The position numbers were made by a program, and so were the translations under genes. Below are positions 16,411-25,537 of a stretch of 64,000 nt of DNA, in pieces. Below the pieces are notes generated by a model. It ran no database searches. It was not told where the DNA came from and saw only the letters and a list, made by a program, of their open reading frames with translations. Origin of the DNA: an uncultured Paraprevotella sp. (GTDB lineage: Bacteria > Bacteroidota > Bacteroidia > Bacteroidales > Bacteroidaceae); assembly GCA_910586505.1 (NCBI GenBank), contig CAJUGV010000003.1, forward strand, positions 186,262-250,261. The letters are read 5' to 3'. Every line of letters starts with the position of its first letter. Position 1 is the stretch's first letter.

Positions 16411-19400
16411 CTAATTTATTTTATACGTCAAGTTTGGTTTACTTTCAATATAAGAAATTAAATCCTTTTTAACTGACACCTTAGTTGCCTTAGCCTGCAT
16501 TGTCAAATGCATTTGTCCTAACGGATCAAGAATCCGAAAATAAAGTTCTGTATTTCCAGGACACTCTTTCACGATGTCGTTAAGCGACAAAATAGTATCA
16601 TCTTCCAATGCATCCAATGGTACAGAAATTGTAATCTTCTCAACTAGAGAATCTTTCACATCTGCTAGAAAATCTATCTGCCCAATGCGGAAATCCAATC
16701 TGGACGGATCCCATTGGCGGGGTTGACAACGAGCCTTTATATATAAAGTATTCCCCACATCCATATAAGCCCCCCATGTAGGCCAGTCTTGTCCGAACAA
16801 CGCCAGTTCAAACGCTCCCGAAAAATCTTCCATTGTTACTATACCATATGGCTTCCCTGTTTTGGAAATTCCCTTTCTCACAGCTGTAACCATTCCTCCA
16901 AGGGTAAGATCCATATTAACAAACTTATCGAGATCTTTCATATCAGCCATGTGTATGTTACACACATCCTGGAGTATTACTGCATAATCATCCAGCGGAT
17001 GAGCAGACAGATAAATACCCACCAATTCACGTTCCTTATTCAGACGGTCCAATGAGCTCCATGCCTCAGCCTGCGGTATTTCCGGCGTGGCAATTTCCAC
17101 CATTCCCATATCCCCAAACAGAGAATTTTGCGATACTTCTTTATCCAACTGATAGCGCACCCCATAACGGGCCAATTGCTCTATAAACGTCTCCCCTTTA
17201 GCATTCACACCAAAATACTGTTCACGGGAAATACCTTCAAAACAATCAAATGCACCAGAAAGCACAAGACTTTCCAAATTATTCTTCTTTACAACACCAT
17301 TCGGTACACGCTGAATAAAATCAAACACATTCTTATAGGTTCCGTTAGTTTCCCGTTCCTTAACAATTGCATCTACAGCCGAATCCCCCAAGCCTTTGAC
17401 AGCACCGAGGCCAAAACGGATATTTCCATCAACATCCACACTGAATTTTCGTCGACTTATGTTGACATCCGGTCCCAGGGTATTAATGCCAATACTCTTA
17501 CATTCACTCATCAACTTTGTGATATCGGAAATATTAGCCAAACTTCGACTCATCACAGCAGCCATATACTGAGCCGGGAAATTAGCCTTCAGATATGCAG
17601 TCTGATACGCCACCCAAGAATAACATGTAGCATGGCTTTTATTAAACGCATATGACGCAAACTTTTTCCAGTCGGCCCAGATCTTTTCCAAAACTTTCGG
17701 GTCATGACCGTTCTTTTTCCCTCCCTCCACAAACTTGGGATACATATGGTTCAATTTCTCTATGAGTTTCTTTCCCATAGCCTTGCGCAATGTATCACTC
17801 TCGCCTCTGGTAAAGTCGGCCAATTGGCGTGACAGAAGCATCACCTGCTCTTGGTATACAGTAATTCCGTATGTATCTTTTAGATATTTTTCCATACAAG
17901 GAATGTCGTATTCCACCGGTTTACGTCCCTGTTTACGGTCAATGAAATCCGGAATATAATCCATAGGTCCCGGACGGTACAACGCATTCATCGCAATCAA
18001 ATCCTCGAAAGTAGAAGGCTGTAGTTCACGCAAATACTTTTGCATACCTGGAGATTCAAACTGGAACGTACCAATGGTACGCCCGTCACAATAAAGCCGA
18101 TAAGTCGCAGGATCGGTAATATCAAGTGTGTCCACATCTATATTCAAACCCAAACTGTCATAAACATTAGACTGACACTCTTTAATAATAGAAAGGGTCT
18201 TCAAACCCAAAAAATCCATTTTTATCAGTCCGGTATCCTCTATAACCGAACCTTCGTACTGCGTACAACGGAGTTTCTCACCCGTTTCCTTATCTTCAGC
18301 CGTACTCACCGGCACCCAATCAGACACATCATCGCGGCAGATAATCACACCACAAGCATGAACACCTGTGTTACGGACATTTCCTTCAAGCATCCTTGCG
18401 TAACGGATTGTATCGCGCAACAATACATTAGGAGATGCCTCCGCCTGCTGCAGCTCTGGAATACAAGAAATAGCATTCGGCAAATTCATCTTGCGCGACT
18501 TGCCATTTTCGTCATCAGGCAATTTATCCGGTATAAGCTTACATAATCCGTTAGAAACATCTAAAGGAAGCTTTTCCACACGTGCCACATCCTTAATAGC
18601 CAATTTGGTAGCCATTGTTCCATAAGTAATGATATGCGCCACCTTTTCCTCACCGTATTTCTGTGTAACCCAACTTAAAACCTTTCCGCGTCCGTCATCG
18701 TCAAAGTCTACATCAATATCAGGAAGCGATATACGATCAGGATTCAAAAAACGCTCAAACAGGAGATCATAAGCAATCGGATCGATTTTCGTAATCCCCA
18801 GACAATAAGCCACAGCCGAACCAGCCGCAGACCCACGTCCCGGCCCCACCGATACATTCAGTTCATGACGAGCTGCATTGATATAATCCTGCACGATAAG
18901 GAAGTAGCCAGGAAAACCCATCGTCTTCATCACATGCAATTCAAAATTGATACGTTCACGCACATGGTCCGGCAAAGGATCACCATACATTTTAGCCGCT
19001 CCCTTATAAGTAAGTTCGGCCAGATAATCAGCCTCCAGTTTCAAACGGTAAAGTTTGTCGCAACCTCCCAGTTTCCTCACTTTCTGCTCGGCATCCTCAC
19101 GGCTGAGCACTACATTACCATTCTCATCACGGGTAAACTCCTCAAACAGATCTTCATTGGAAAACTTCTTCCGATAGCCTTCTTCCGTTCCGAACTCTTC
19201 GGGTATGGAAAAGTTCGGCATGATCGGTGCATGATCTATACTATAGAACTCCACCTTATCGCAAATATCGCAGGTATTGGCCAAAGCTTCCGGTACATCC
19301 GCAAATATCTCGTTCATCTCCGCACGCGTCTTAAACCATTCCTGTTTGGAATACAGCATACGCTTCGGATCATCCAGGTCTCGGTTCGTACTCAAGCAAA

Positions 19401-20361
19401 TCAGACGGTCATGCGCTTCCGCATCTTCCTCTTCCACAAAATGGCAATCATTTGTGCATACCAATTTCACATCATATTTACGTGCCAGTTCCATCAAACG
19501 AACATTGGCCTGCTGCTGCAATGGATAAGTCTCACGATTGGCCCGTTGATTGGGATCTTTTACCTCATGACGCTGTAATTCCAAATAATAATCGTCACCA
19601 AACACCCGCTTGTACCATTGTACAGCTTCCTCAGCTCCCTCTAAATCATTTGAGAGTATTTTACGGGGCACTTCGCCTGCTATGCAGGCCGAACAAACAA
19701 TCAATCCCTCACTATGGGCCTCCAGTTCAAAACGATCGGTACGAGGGCGAACATAGAAACCGTCCGTCCACGACTTAGAGACCAGCTTGATCAAATTATG
19801 ATAGCCCGTCTCATTTTTAGCCAAAATGATTAAATGGTACCGACGTCCGTCTTTTTCCTTTTCCATCTGATCCAACCGACGTGGCGCCACATACATCTCA
19901 CAACCGAAAATGGGTTTAAACAAACGCTTACGGGCAGCTTTCAATTCTTCACGTGCCACTTTCAGCTGTTCATCCACAGAAGGAAAATCCGGCTGCACTT
20001 CAATTTCAAAATTCGCTTCTTTCGGCACAGCTTCGCCATTAGCCTCAGCCCTACGCCTTATTTCATCAGCCTCTTTCTGTCTCTTTTTCTGTCTGTCCTC
20101 CCATTCTTTCAAAGCGGCATTTTCACCTTTTTCGAGCCAATCGATGCGCTCTTTCCATAACTTTATCTCCGCATTCGTACCACCATTTTTCTTATTGGTA
20201 TAATTAAAAAACTCCTTGATACCCATCATATTGCCATGATCAGTAATAGCCATACCACGCATCCCGTCTTTCATTGCCTTATCAACCAGACGGGGCACAC
20301 TGGCCTGTCCGTCAAGGATAGAATACTGAGAATGCACATGCAGATGTACGAAGTCTTGCAT
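16411..20361 (-). CDS. dnaE: DNA polymerase III alpha subunit
   Basis: The 1316-residue replicative polymerase, about 150 residues longer than the E. coli protein. The N-terminal PHP domain has HLHVHSQYSILDG and AITDHGNM. The palm motif PDIDVDFDDDGRGKV carries catalytic aspartates, preceded by VGPGRGSAAGSAVAYCLG; the fingers, helix-hairpin-helix, and a C-terminal OB-fold follow. Between residues about 57 and 147 lies a highly charged, Lys/Glu-rich helical insertion inside the PHP domain, which accounts for much of the extra length. It has its own promoter and is followed by trxA after 41 bases. Confidence 0.97.
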   Translation of the reverse strand: MQDFVHLHVHSQYSILDGQASVPRLVDKAMKDGMRGMAITDHGNMMGIKEFFNYTNKKNGGTNAEIKLWKERIDWLEKGENAALKEWEDRQKKRQKEADEIRRRAEANGEAVPKEANFEIEVQPDFPSVDEQLKVAREELKAARKRLFKPIFGCEMYVAPRRLDQMEKEKDGRRYHLIILAKNETGYHNLIKLVSKSWTDGFYVRPRTDRFELEAHSEGLIVCSACIAGEVPRKILSNDLEGAEEAVQWYKRVFGDDYYLELQRHEVKDPNQRANRETYPLQQQANVRLMELARKYDVKLVCTNDCHFVEEEDAEAHDRLICLSTNRDLDDPKRMLYSKQEWFKTRAEMNEIFADVPEALANTCDICDKVEFYSIDHAPIMPNFSIPEEFGTEEGYRKKFSNEDLFEEFTRDENGNVVLSREDAEQKVRKLGGCDKLYRLKLEADYLAELTYKGAAKMYGDPLPDHVRERINFELHVMKTMGFPGYFLIVQDYINAARHELNVSVGPGRGSAAGSAVAYCLGITKIDPIAYDLLFERFLNPDRISLPDIDVDFDDDGRGKVLSWVTQKYGEEKVAHIITYGTMATKLAIKDVARVEKLPLDVSNGLCKLIPDKLPDDENGKSRKMNLPNAISCIPELQQAEASPNVLLRDTIRYARMLEGNVRNTGVHACGVIICRDDVSDWVPVSTAEDKETGEKLRCTQYEGSVIEDTGLIKMDFLGLKTLSIIKECQSNVYDSLGLNIDVDTLDITDPATYRLYCDGRTIGTFQFESPGMQKYLRELQPSTFEDLIAMNALYRPGPMDYIPDFIDRKQGRKPVEYDIPCMEKYLKDTYGITVYQEQVMLLSRQLADFTRGESDTLRKAMGKKLIEKLNHMYPKFVEGGKKNGHDPKVLEKIWADWKKFASYAFNKSHATCYSWVAYQTAYLKANFPAQYMAAVMSRSLANISDITKLMSECKSIGINTLGPDVNISRRKFSVDVDGNIRFGLGAVKGLGDSAVDAIVKERETNGTYKNVFDFIQRVPNGVVKKNNLESLVLSGAFDCFEGISREQYFGVNAKGETFIEQLARYGVRYQLDKEVSQNSLFGDMGMVEIATPEIPQAEAWSSLDRLNKERELVGIYLSAHPLDDYAVILQDVCNIHMADMKDLDKFVNMDLTLGGMVTAVRKGISKTGKPYGIVTMEDFSGAFELALFGQDWPTWGAYMDVGNTLYIKARCQPRQWDPSRLDFRIGQIDFLADVKDSLVEKITISVPLDALEDDTILSLNDIVKECPGNTELYFRILDPLGQMHLTMQAKATKVSVKKDLISYIESKPNLTYKIN

Positions 20362-20394
20362 AAAAATCTAATTAAATGAAACAGAAACCAGGGG

Positions 20395-20426
20395 TAAAGT
20401 TACGCTACATTATGGAAACCAACAAA
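20395..20426 (-). promoter_or_regulatory. dnaE promoter
   Basis: On the - strand, TTTG (20423-20426), 20 bases, TAACTTTA (20395-20402), one mismatch from the Bacteroides -7 consensus. It gives a leader of roughly 25-30 bases before the dnaE ATG. Confidence 0.6.
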
Positions 20427-20494
20427 AGAAACCCTTCGTTTTTTAATGGGAAACAGTTTTTAGCCAAAAGCGTATGAAAAACAAAGTACGTAAT

Positions 20495-20525
20495 TTTGCT
20501 TTTTACTGGAATATAACTACCTTTG
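20495..20525 (+). promoter_or_regulatory. psd-pssA promoter
   Basis: TTTG (20495-20498), 19 bases, TACCTTTG (20518-20525), exactly matching the Bacteroides consensus and 25 bases before the psd ATG. It is divergent from the dnaE promoter. Confidence 0.8.
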
Positions 20526-20550
20526 TCCCTTAATACAAAGGAAAAACTCC

Positions 20551-21237
20551 ATGGGACGCAAATTAAATAAGCTGAAAACAATAAGAATTCATCGGGAAGG
20601 TACACACACACTTATCGCAGGGGCGGCATTCTTTTTGCTGTTCAATGCCGTGCTTTACTATGTTTTTGAATGCAAAATCCCATTCTATATCTCCACTTTT
20701 ATCTGTACGACTATCTACCTCATTGTGATCAATTTTTTCCGTTGTCCCATCAGACGATTTGAAGGAGAAACCGAAAACGTCGTTATCGCGCCTGCGGACG
20801 GTAAAATTGTTGTCATAGAAGAAGTGGACGAAAACGAATATTTTCATGATCGCCGCCTCATGGTTTCTATCTTTATGAGCCTGACCAACGTACATGCAAA
20901 CTGGATTCCTGTAGACGGAACAGTCAGATTGGTGGAACATCATAACGGAAACTATCATAAGGCTTGGCTACCCAAAGCCAGTATCGAGAACGAACGCTCC
21001 ACCATTGTCATCGAAACACCTGACGGAGTTTTTATAATGGCACGCCAGATAGCGGGAGCAATGGCACGACGCATTGTCACTTATGCCAAAGCCAATGAAG
21101 ACTGCTACATCGACGAGCACATGGGATTCATTAAATTCGGTTCTCGTGTGGATTTATTCCTTCCGGCCGGCACAAAGGTCAACGTTAAGTTAGGACAAAA
21201 GACGGTAGGCAACGAAACTATTATAGCCAGATTATAA
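20551..21237 (+). CDS. psd: Phosphatidylserine decarboxylase
   Basis: A 228-residue proenzyme that decarboxylates phosphatidylserine to phosphatidylethanolamine at the inner membrane. Two hydrophobic segments lie at about residues 20-60. The catalytic region has VIAPADGKIVVIEE, NVHANWIPVDG and the cleavage motif FGSRVDLFLP, in which Ser198 should become the pyruvoyl prosthetic group after self-cleavage. The GSR form and short length place it in the compact PSD class rather than the longer E. coli LGST class. pssA follows after 11 bases, so the two enzymes that make phosphatidylethanolamine share an operon with a consensus promoter. Confidence 0.96.
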   Translation: MGRKLNKLKTIRIHREGTHTLIAGAAFFLLFNAVLYYVFECKIPFYISTFICTTIYLIVINFFRCPIRRFEGETENVVIAPADGKIVVIEEVDENEYFHDRRLMVSIFMSLTNVHANWIPVDGTVRLVEHHNGNYHKAWLPKASIENERSTIVIETPDGVFIMARQIAGAMARRIVTYAKANEDCYIDEHMGFIKFGSRVDLFLPAGTKVNVKLGQKTVGNETIIARL

Positions 21238-21248
21238 CTACATATTAT

Positions 21249-21962
21249 ATGTCTCACATCATCACACGGCATATTCCTAACAGCATCACATGTTGCAATC
21301 TGATTTCCGGTTGCATGGCTACCGGCGCCGCATTCCATGGCAATTACATTTGGGCTTTCCTACTTATTGTAGTCGGAGCTGTATTCGATTTCTTTGATGG
21401 CATGTCTGCGCGGATATTAAAAGTGTCTTCACCTATAGGAAAAGAACTGGACTCCTTAGCAGATGTTGTAACTTTTGGTGTAGCTCCTTCTGCTATGATA
21501 TTCCATCTGTTTCATCGAGTTGTCTATCCGGAATTTATGGATCCATTACGTAATGTGATGCCTTATACGGCGTTCCTAATGGCCGCCTTTTCAGCACTCA
21601 GATTGGCTAAGTTCAATCTTGATACCCGTCAGACATCATCATTCATAGGAGTACCCACTCCTGCCAACACTTTGTTTTGGGCCTCTCTGATTGTCGGTAA
21701 CCAAGGATTTCTGATTTCAGAAAAATTCAATGCGTTCTTTCTTTTCATGTTCATGTTACTGTCCTGTTTTCTATTAGTGGCAGAGATTCCCATGTTCGCC
21801 CTCAAGTTTAAGAACCTTTCCTGGCAAGAAAACAAAATTAAGTTTATTTTTATATTAACGTGCATCCCTATGGTTATCTTTATGGGATTCAGTTGTTTCG
21901 CCGCCATCATCGCATGGTATGTTTTTCTTTCTGTCCTGACGTCATGGTGGGCATCTCGCTGA
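21249..21962 (+). CDS. pssA: CDP-diacylglycerol-serine O-phosphatidyltransferase
   Basis: A 237-residue inner-membrane enzyme that makes phosphatidylserine from CDP-diacylglycerol and serine. The CDP-alcohol phosphotransferase signature is complete: FDFFDGMSARIL, then SSPIGKELDSLADVVTFG, matching D-G-x2-A-R-x8-G-x3-D-x3-D. About seven hydrophobic segments follow. Its product is the substrate of Psd, encoded 11 bases upstream. The spacing to the next gene (59 bases) suggests the small membrane protein may be part of the same transcript. Confidence 0.96.
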   Translation: MSHIITRHIPNSITCCNLISGCMATGAAFHGNYIWAFLLIVVGAVFDFFDGMSARILKVSSPIGKELDSLADVVTFGVAPSAMIFHLFHRVVYPEFMDPLRNVMPYTAFLMAAFSALRLAKFNLDTRQTSSFIGVPTPANTLFWASLIVGNQGFLISEKFNAFFLFMFMLLSCFLLVAEIPMFALKFKNLSWQENKIKFIFILTCIPMVIFMGFSCFAAIIAWYVFLSVLTSWWASR

Positions 21963-22021
21963 TTCGGCATGGTTCTTGTACATGTTCTCACAGTTCTAAC
22001 CACAAGAAATAAAATAGATTT

Positions 22022-22279
22022 ATGGGCAGTCCGTTCGGATGTTTATTCGGTTTTATCTTTGCCATTCTGGCAGTACTTTTCGTTGCAGTCCTCAATATAA
22101 CCAGACGCGTAAAAGACATCATGTCTGTTTTTTCTCAGAAAGAACAAAAACAACAGACTACAGACCGCAACAAAAACCGGCAAAGTACAAACCGCAATGC
22201 TACACAAGCCTCACGTCAGCCACATAAAGTATTTGACGACAACGAAGGCGAATATATAGACTATGAGGAAGTCGAATGA
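22022..22279 (+). CDS. Small membrane protein, DUF4834-like
   Basis: An 85-residue protein with one strongly hydrophobic N-terminal segment (about residues 5-27), then a polar tail rich in Lys, Gln and Asn ending in acidic DDNEGEYIDYEEVE. The layout (membrane anchor, disordered linker, acidic tail) resembles the DUF4834 proteins of Bacteroidetes; the function is unknown. It follows psd-pssA on the same strand and ends eight bases from the convergent tadA gene. Confidence 0.75.
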   Translation: MGSPFGCLFGFIFAILAVLFVAVLNITRRVKDIMSVFSQKEQKQQTTDRNKNRQSTNRNATQASRQPHKVFDDNEGEYIDYEEVE

Positions 22280-22287
22280 CAGTCTGA

Positions 22288-22722
22288 CTAACGTTTTCCT
22301 TTAAAAAACTCTTTCAATAAGGTAGCAGCCTCTTCAGCCAACACACCCTCCGTCACCTCTGTTCGCGGATGAACCGCTTGCGGGGCAAAACGACGGTATC
22401 CTCTTTTTTCATCCGACGCACCATAAACTAGACGCTTTACCTGCGCCCATCCAATGGCCCCCGCACACATCACACAAGGTTCCATCGTCACATAAAGTGT
22501 ACACTCCTTCAAATACTTACCCCCCAAAGCATTAGCGGCGGCCGTAATCACCTGCATCTCGGCATGTGCCGTAACATCCGTCAGTGTCTCCGTCAAATTG
22601 TGGGCACGTGCCAAAATACGGTCTCCACATACCACTACGGCCCCCACCGGAATTTCGTCCTCTTCATAAGCACGCCGCGCCTCCTCCAGCGCTTTCTTCA
22701 TATAAAAAGCATCATCCGCCAT
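22288..22722 (-). CDS. tadA: tRNA-specific adenosine deaminase-type nucleoside deaminase
   Basis: A 144-residue zinc-dependent deaminase. The zinc site is intact: HAE at residues 53-55 (His53 ligand, Glu55 proton shuttle) and PCVMC with Cys83 and Cys86. The order and spacing match TadA, which converts A34 of tRNA-Arg(ACG) to inosine, and GASDEKRGY near the C-terminus is also TadA-like. Guanine deaminases share the fold, so the substrate is inferred. It is a single-gene unit with a consensus promoter, convergent with the small DUF4834-like gene. Confidence 0.92.
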   Translation of the reverse strand: MADDAFYMKKALEEARRAYEEDEIPVGAVVVCGDRILARAHNLTETLTDVTAHAEMQVITAAANALGGKYLKECTLYVTMEPCVMCAGAIGWAQVKRLVYGASDEKRGYRRFAPQAVHPRTEVTEGVLAEEAATLLKEFFKGKR

Positions 22723-22742
22723 TATTCATTATTTAGTATATG

Positions 22743-22773
22743 CAAAAGTAAGACTTCTGCGAGGATTCACCAA
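22743..22773 (-). promoter_or_regulatory. tadA promoter
   Basis: On the - strand, TTG (22771-22773), 20 bases, TACTTTTG (22743-22750), 20 bases before the tadA ATG. It is back-to-back with the yraN -7 element. Confidence 0.7.
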
Positions 22774-22782
22774 TATTTTTAA

Positions 22783-22790
22783 TAATTTTG
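22783..22790 (+). promoter_or_regulatory. -7 element for yraN-birA-pyrH
   Basis: TAATTTTG fits TAnnTTTG and lies 25 bases before the yraN ATG. No well-spaced -33 element is evident. Confidence 0.45.
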
Positions 22791-22815
22791 CAAAAGGAAT
22801 TTCTGAGATAGCATC

Positions 22816-23184
22816 ATGGCCGCACATAACGAACTGGGGAAAAACGGAGAATCACTGGCTGCAAACTATATGCAATCGGAAGGCTACGTCGTGCGTCACC
22901 GTAACTGGAGATGCGGACACAAAGAACTGGACATCGTTGCAGAAAAAGACGGCATCCTGATTGTCGTAGAGGTAAAGACGCGCAAGAATACATTTTTCGG
23001 ACAGCCGGAAGAAGCTGTCACAAACGGAAAGATCAAACGTATCGTTCACTCCACTGACGCCTATTTACGTAGATATGCCATAGATCTTCCTGTACGCTTC
23101 GATCTTATCACCATCATAACAGACGAAAACGGTGAGCCACGCCTGACGCATATTGAAAATGCGTTCTATCCCCCGCTATGCTGA
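22816..23184 (+). CDS. YraN family (UPF0102) protein
   Basis: A 122-residue cytoplasmic protein of the endonuclease-like UPF0102 family. It shows the conserved pattern GENLAA-like LGKNGESLAANYM, then ELDIVAEKDG and VVEVKTRK, which form a PD-(D/E)xK-type nuclease core (Glu, Asp and Glu-x-Lys). The physiological role of the family is not settled. It opens a unit with birA (25 bases later) and pyrH. Confidence 0.93.
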   Translation: MAAHNELGKNGESLAANYMQSEGYVVRHRNWRCGHKELDIVAEKDGILIVVEVKTRKNTFFGQPEEAVTNGKIKRIVHSTDAYLRRYAIDLPVRFDLITIITDENGEPRLTHIENAFYPPLC

Positions 23185-23209
23185 CAGGTCCTTCTAAAAC
23201 TTTTCAAAT

Positions 23210-24010
23210 ATGACAAATGCACTTTATACACTGGATGACTCTCCGTGGTTTGAATGGATCCAAGTTCATTCCACAGACTCGACCAACAATTTCCTAAAGC
23301 ATTACCGTCCTGTCTCACCGAAAGAAATGACATTGGTCACTGCCGACTATCAGACGGCAGGACGAGGTCAGATCGGAAATTCATGGGAATCCGAGAAAGG
23401 CAAAAACCTGCTCCTATCCCTGCTCATCCATCCCCATAAAGTGGAAGCCGGACACCAGTTCATCCTCTCACAAGCTATTGCGCTATCCGTCTGCGAAGCC
23501 CTGCTCGAACAATCCGCAGGCTTCCGCATTAAATGGCCGAACGACATTTATTGGCAAGACCACAAAATCTGCGGACTACTCATTGAAAATACTTTGATAG
23601 GACGTAACATCAGCAACTGCATCATTGGAGCAGGCATCAACATCAACCAACAAACGTTCGAAAGCGATGCTCCCAACCCGATTTCACTTCGCCAAATCAC
23701 AGGAATAGAACATGAACGTGTATTTATCCTGGCAGAAATCATAAAACATTTCAAAGACTATTACGGAATGATCAAGCAGGGACAAACGGAAGAAATTATA
23801 AGAAACTACCGGCAGAGGCTTTACCGCAGCGAAGGCTTTCATCTTTATGAAGATGCCAACGGCATCTTCGAAGCCGAAATCCGTGAAGTGGAACCCACCG
23901 GCCATCTGATTCTAACCGACCGCAAAGGTGGTACCCGCCGCTATGCTTTCAAAGAAGTGCGCCACCTGATTCCTGTTTCTTCCGGCACTTCCACTCCATT
24001 AGCACTCTAA
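23210..24010 (+). CDS. birA: Biotin-[acetyl-CoA-carboxylase] ligase
   Basis: A 266-residue ligase that makes biotinyl-AMP and attaches biotin to carboxylase carrier proteins. The adenylate-binding loop GRGQIGNSWESEKGKNLLLS, KWPNDIYW and GLLIEN are present. It lacks the N-terminal helix-turn-helix of E. coli BirA, so it is a monofunctional (class I) ligase and not a repressor. A short C-terminal SH3-like cap is visible. It sits between yraN and pyrH. Confidence 0.95.
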   Translation: MTNALYTLDDSPWFEWIQVHSTDSTNNFLKHYRPVSPKEMTLVTADYQTAGRGQIGNSWESEKGKNLLLSLLIHPHKVEAGHQFILSQAIALSVCEALLEQSAGFRIKWPNDIYWQDHKICGLLIENTLIGRNISNCIIGAGININQQTFESDAPNPISLRQITGIEHERVFILAEIIKHFKDYYGMIKQGQTEEIIRNYRQRLYRSEGFHLYEDANGIFEAEIREVEPTGHLILTDRKGGTRRYAFKEVRHLIPVSSGTSTPLAL

Positions 24011-24028
24011 TCAACCAACATAATCATT

Positions 24029-24739
24029 ATGACTAAATTCAAAAGAATACTCCTCAAACTGAGCGGCGAAAGCCTTATGGGAGAACAACGCTACGGCATC
24101 GATGAAAAACGGTTGGCCGAATATGCGGAACAAATAAAAGAAATACACGAAATGGGCGTCCAGATCGGTATTGTTATTGGCGGAGGCAACATCTTTCGCG
24201 GACTAAGCGGTGCCGGAAAAGGCTTCGACCGCGTCAAAGGAGATCAGATGGGCATGTGCGCCACAGTCATTAACTCGCTCGGACTAAGCAGCGCACTGGG
24301 AGCGATAGGTATAAAAAGTCGTGTACTTACAGCCATCCGCATGGAACCAATCGGTGAATTTTACAGTAAGTGGAAGGCTATCGAATGTATGGAAGCCGGC
24401 GAGGTGGTCATCATGAGTGCCGGTACCGGTAACCCTTATTTCACAACCGACACCGGCTCATCGCTGCGCGGAATCGAAATAGAAGCCGACGTAATGCTTA
24501 AGGGAACACGTGTAGACGGCATTTATACGGCCGATCCGGAAAAAGATCCGACTGCCGTAAAATTCAGCGAAATCACTTACGACGAAATCTACAATAAAGG
24601 GCTGAAAGTCATGGACCTCACCGCCACCACTATGTGCAAGGAAAACAACCTTCCCATCTACGTTTTCAACATGGACATATACGGAAACCTGAAGAAGGTC
24701 ATGCAAGGAGAAGACATCGGAACCCTGGTACATAACTGA
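24029..24739 (+). CDS. pyrH: Uridylate (UMP) kinase
   Basis: A 236-residue amino-acid-kinase-fold enzyme that phosphorylates UMP to UDP; it acts as a hexamer in the cytoplasm. The N-terminal RILLKLSGESLMG, GIVIGGGNIFRG, and the GTGNPYFTTDTGS loop are diagnostic of bacterial PyrH. It is the last gene of yraN-birA-pyrH and is followed by a strong terminator before frr; pyrH and frr are neighbours in many bacteria, here with separate transcription. Confidence 0.97.
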   Translation: MTKFKRILLKLSGESLMGEQRYGIDEKRLAEYAEQIKEIHEMGVQIGIVIGGGNIFRGLSGAGKGFDRVKGDQMGMCATVINSLGLSSALGAIGIKSRVLTAIRMEPIGEFYSKWKAIECMEAGEVVIMSAGTGNPYFTTDTGSSLRGIEIEADVMLKGTRVDGIYTADPEKDPTAVKFSEITYDEIYNKGLKVMDLTATTMCKENNLPIYVFNMDIYGNLKKVMQGEDIGTLVHN

Positions 24740-24776
24740 CCGGTATATCGTTTCCCACCGAAACGAGCAGCATAAA

Positions 24777-24816
24777 GCGGAGTCTGGCATATTGGCGTGC
24801 CGGACTCCGCTTTTCG
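24777..24816 (+). terminator. Terminator after pyrH
   Basis: A 13-bp stem (24777-24789 with 24798-24810, one G-T pair) and an eight-base loop, followed by TTTTCG, 37 bases after the pyrH stop. Confidence 0.75.
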
Positions 24817-24894
24817 TTTCACCGAAAAGTATGCATCTTTTTGGAGGACCGGAAAGTGCACCGATATTTTTCCTCTAAATTCAGACAGCTTTTA

Positions 24895-24925
24895 TTGCAG
24901 ATAAATAAAAAATCCGCTACTTTTG
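24895..24925 (+). promoter_or_regulatory. frr-rsgA-NfeD-floA promoter
   Basis: TTG (24895-24897), 20 bases, TACTTTTG (24918-24925), about 50 bases before the frr ATG. It gives the run its own promoter after the pyrH terminator. Confidence 0.7.
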
Positions 24926-24976
24926 TTCCTAAAAGTATCATAATATCAATACACCCTTTTAACAACCAAACAGAAT

Positions 24977-25537
24977 ATGGCAGATTCAAAGACGATCCTT
25001 GACGAAGCGCAGGAAAAAATGGACATGGCAGTAATGTATCTGGACGAAGCTTTAGCACACATCCGTGCCGGAAAAGCCGATATCCGCTTACTCGACGGCA
25101 TCCGCGTAGATTCCTACGGCTCTATGGTACCCATCAATAATGTAGCTGCAGTCAACACCCCCGACGCACGCAGCATCGCCATCAAACCGTGGGACAAAAA
25201 CATGTTCCGCGCCATTGAAAAAGCTATCATAGATTCCAGTCTGGGTATCATGCCGGAAAACAACGGAGAGATTATCCGCATCGGCATCCCTCCCCTCACA
25301 GAAGAGCGCCGCAGACAACTGGCCAAGCAATGTAAAAGTGAGTGTGAAACGGCCAAGGTCAGCGTACGAAATGCACGTCGCGATGCAATAGACGCCCTGA
25401 AGAAAGCGGTAAAAGACGGCATGGCGGAAGACGAACAGAAAAATTCGGAAGCCAAACTGCAAAAGGTACACGACAAGTACATCAAGCAGATTGATGACCT
25501 GTTTGCCGCCAAAGATAAAGAAATCATGACCGTCTGA
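24977..25537 (+). CDS. frr: Ribosome recycling factor
   Basis: A 186-residue factor that, with EF-G, splits post-termination ribosomes. The family landmarks are all seen: LAHIRAGKADIRLLDGI, SYGSMVPINNVAAV, and the EERRRQLAKQCK helix, then a C-terminal coiled coil. Its TGA overlaps the rsgA ATG by one base, coupling a recycling factor to a ribosome-assembly GTPase. Confidence 0.97.
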   Translation: MADSKTILDEAQEKMDMAVMYLDEALAHIRAGKADIRLLDGIRVDSYGSMVPINNVAAVNTPDARSIAIKPWDKNMFRAIEKAIIDSSLGIMPENNGEIIRIGIPPLTEERRRQLAKQCKSECETAKVSVRNARRDAIDALKKAVKDGMAEDEQKNSEAKLQKVHDKYIKQIDDLFAAKDKEIMTV

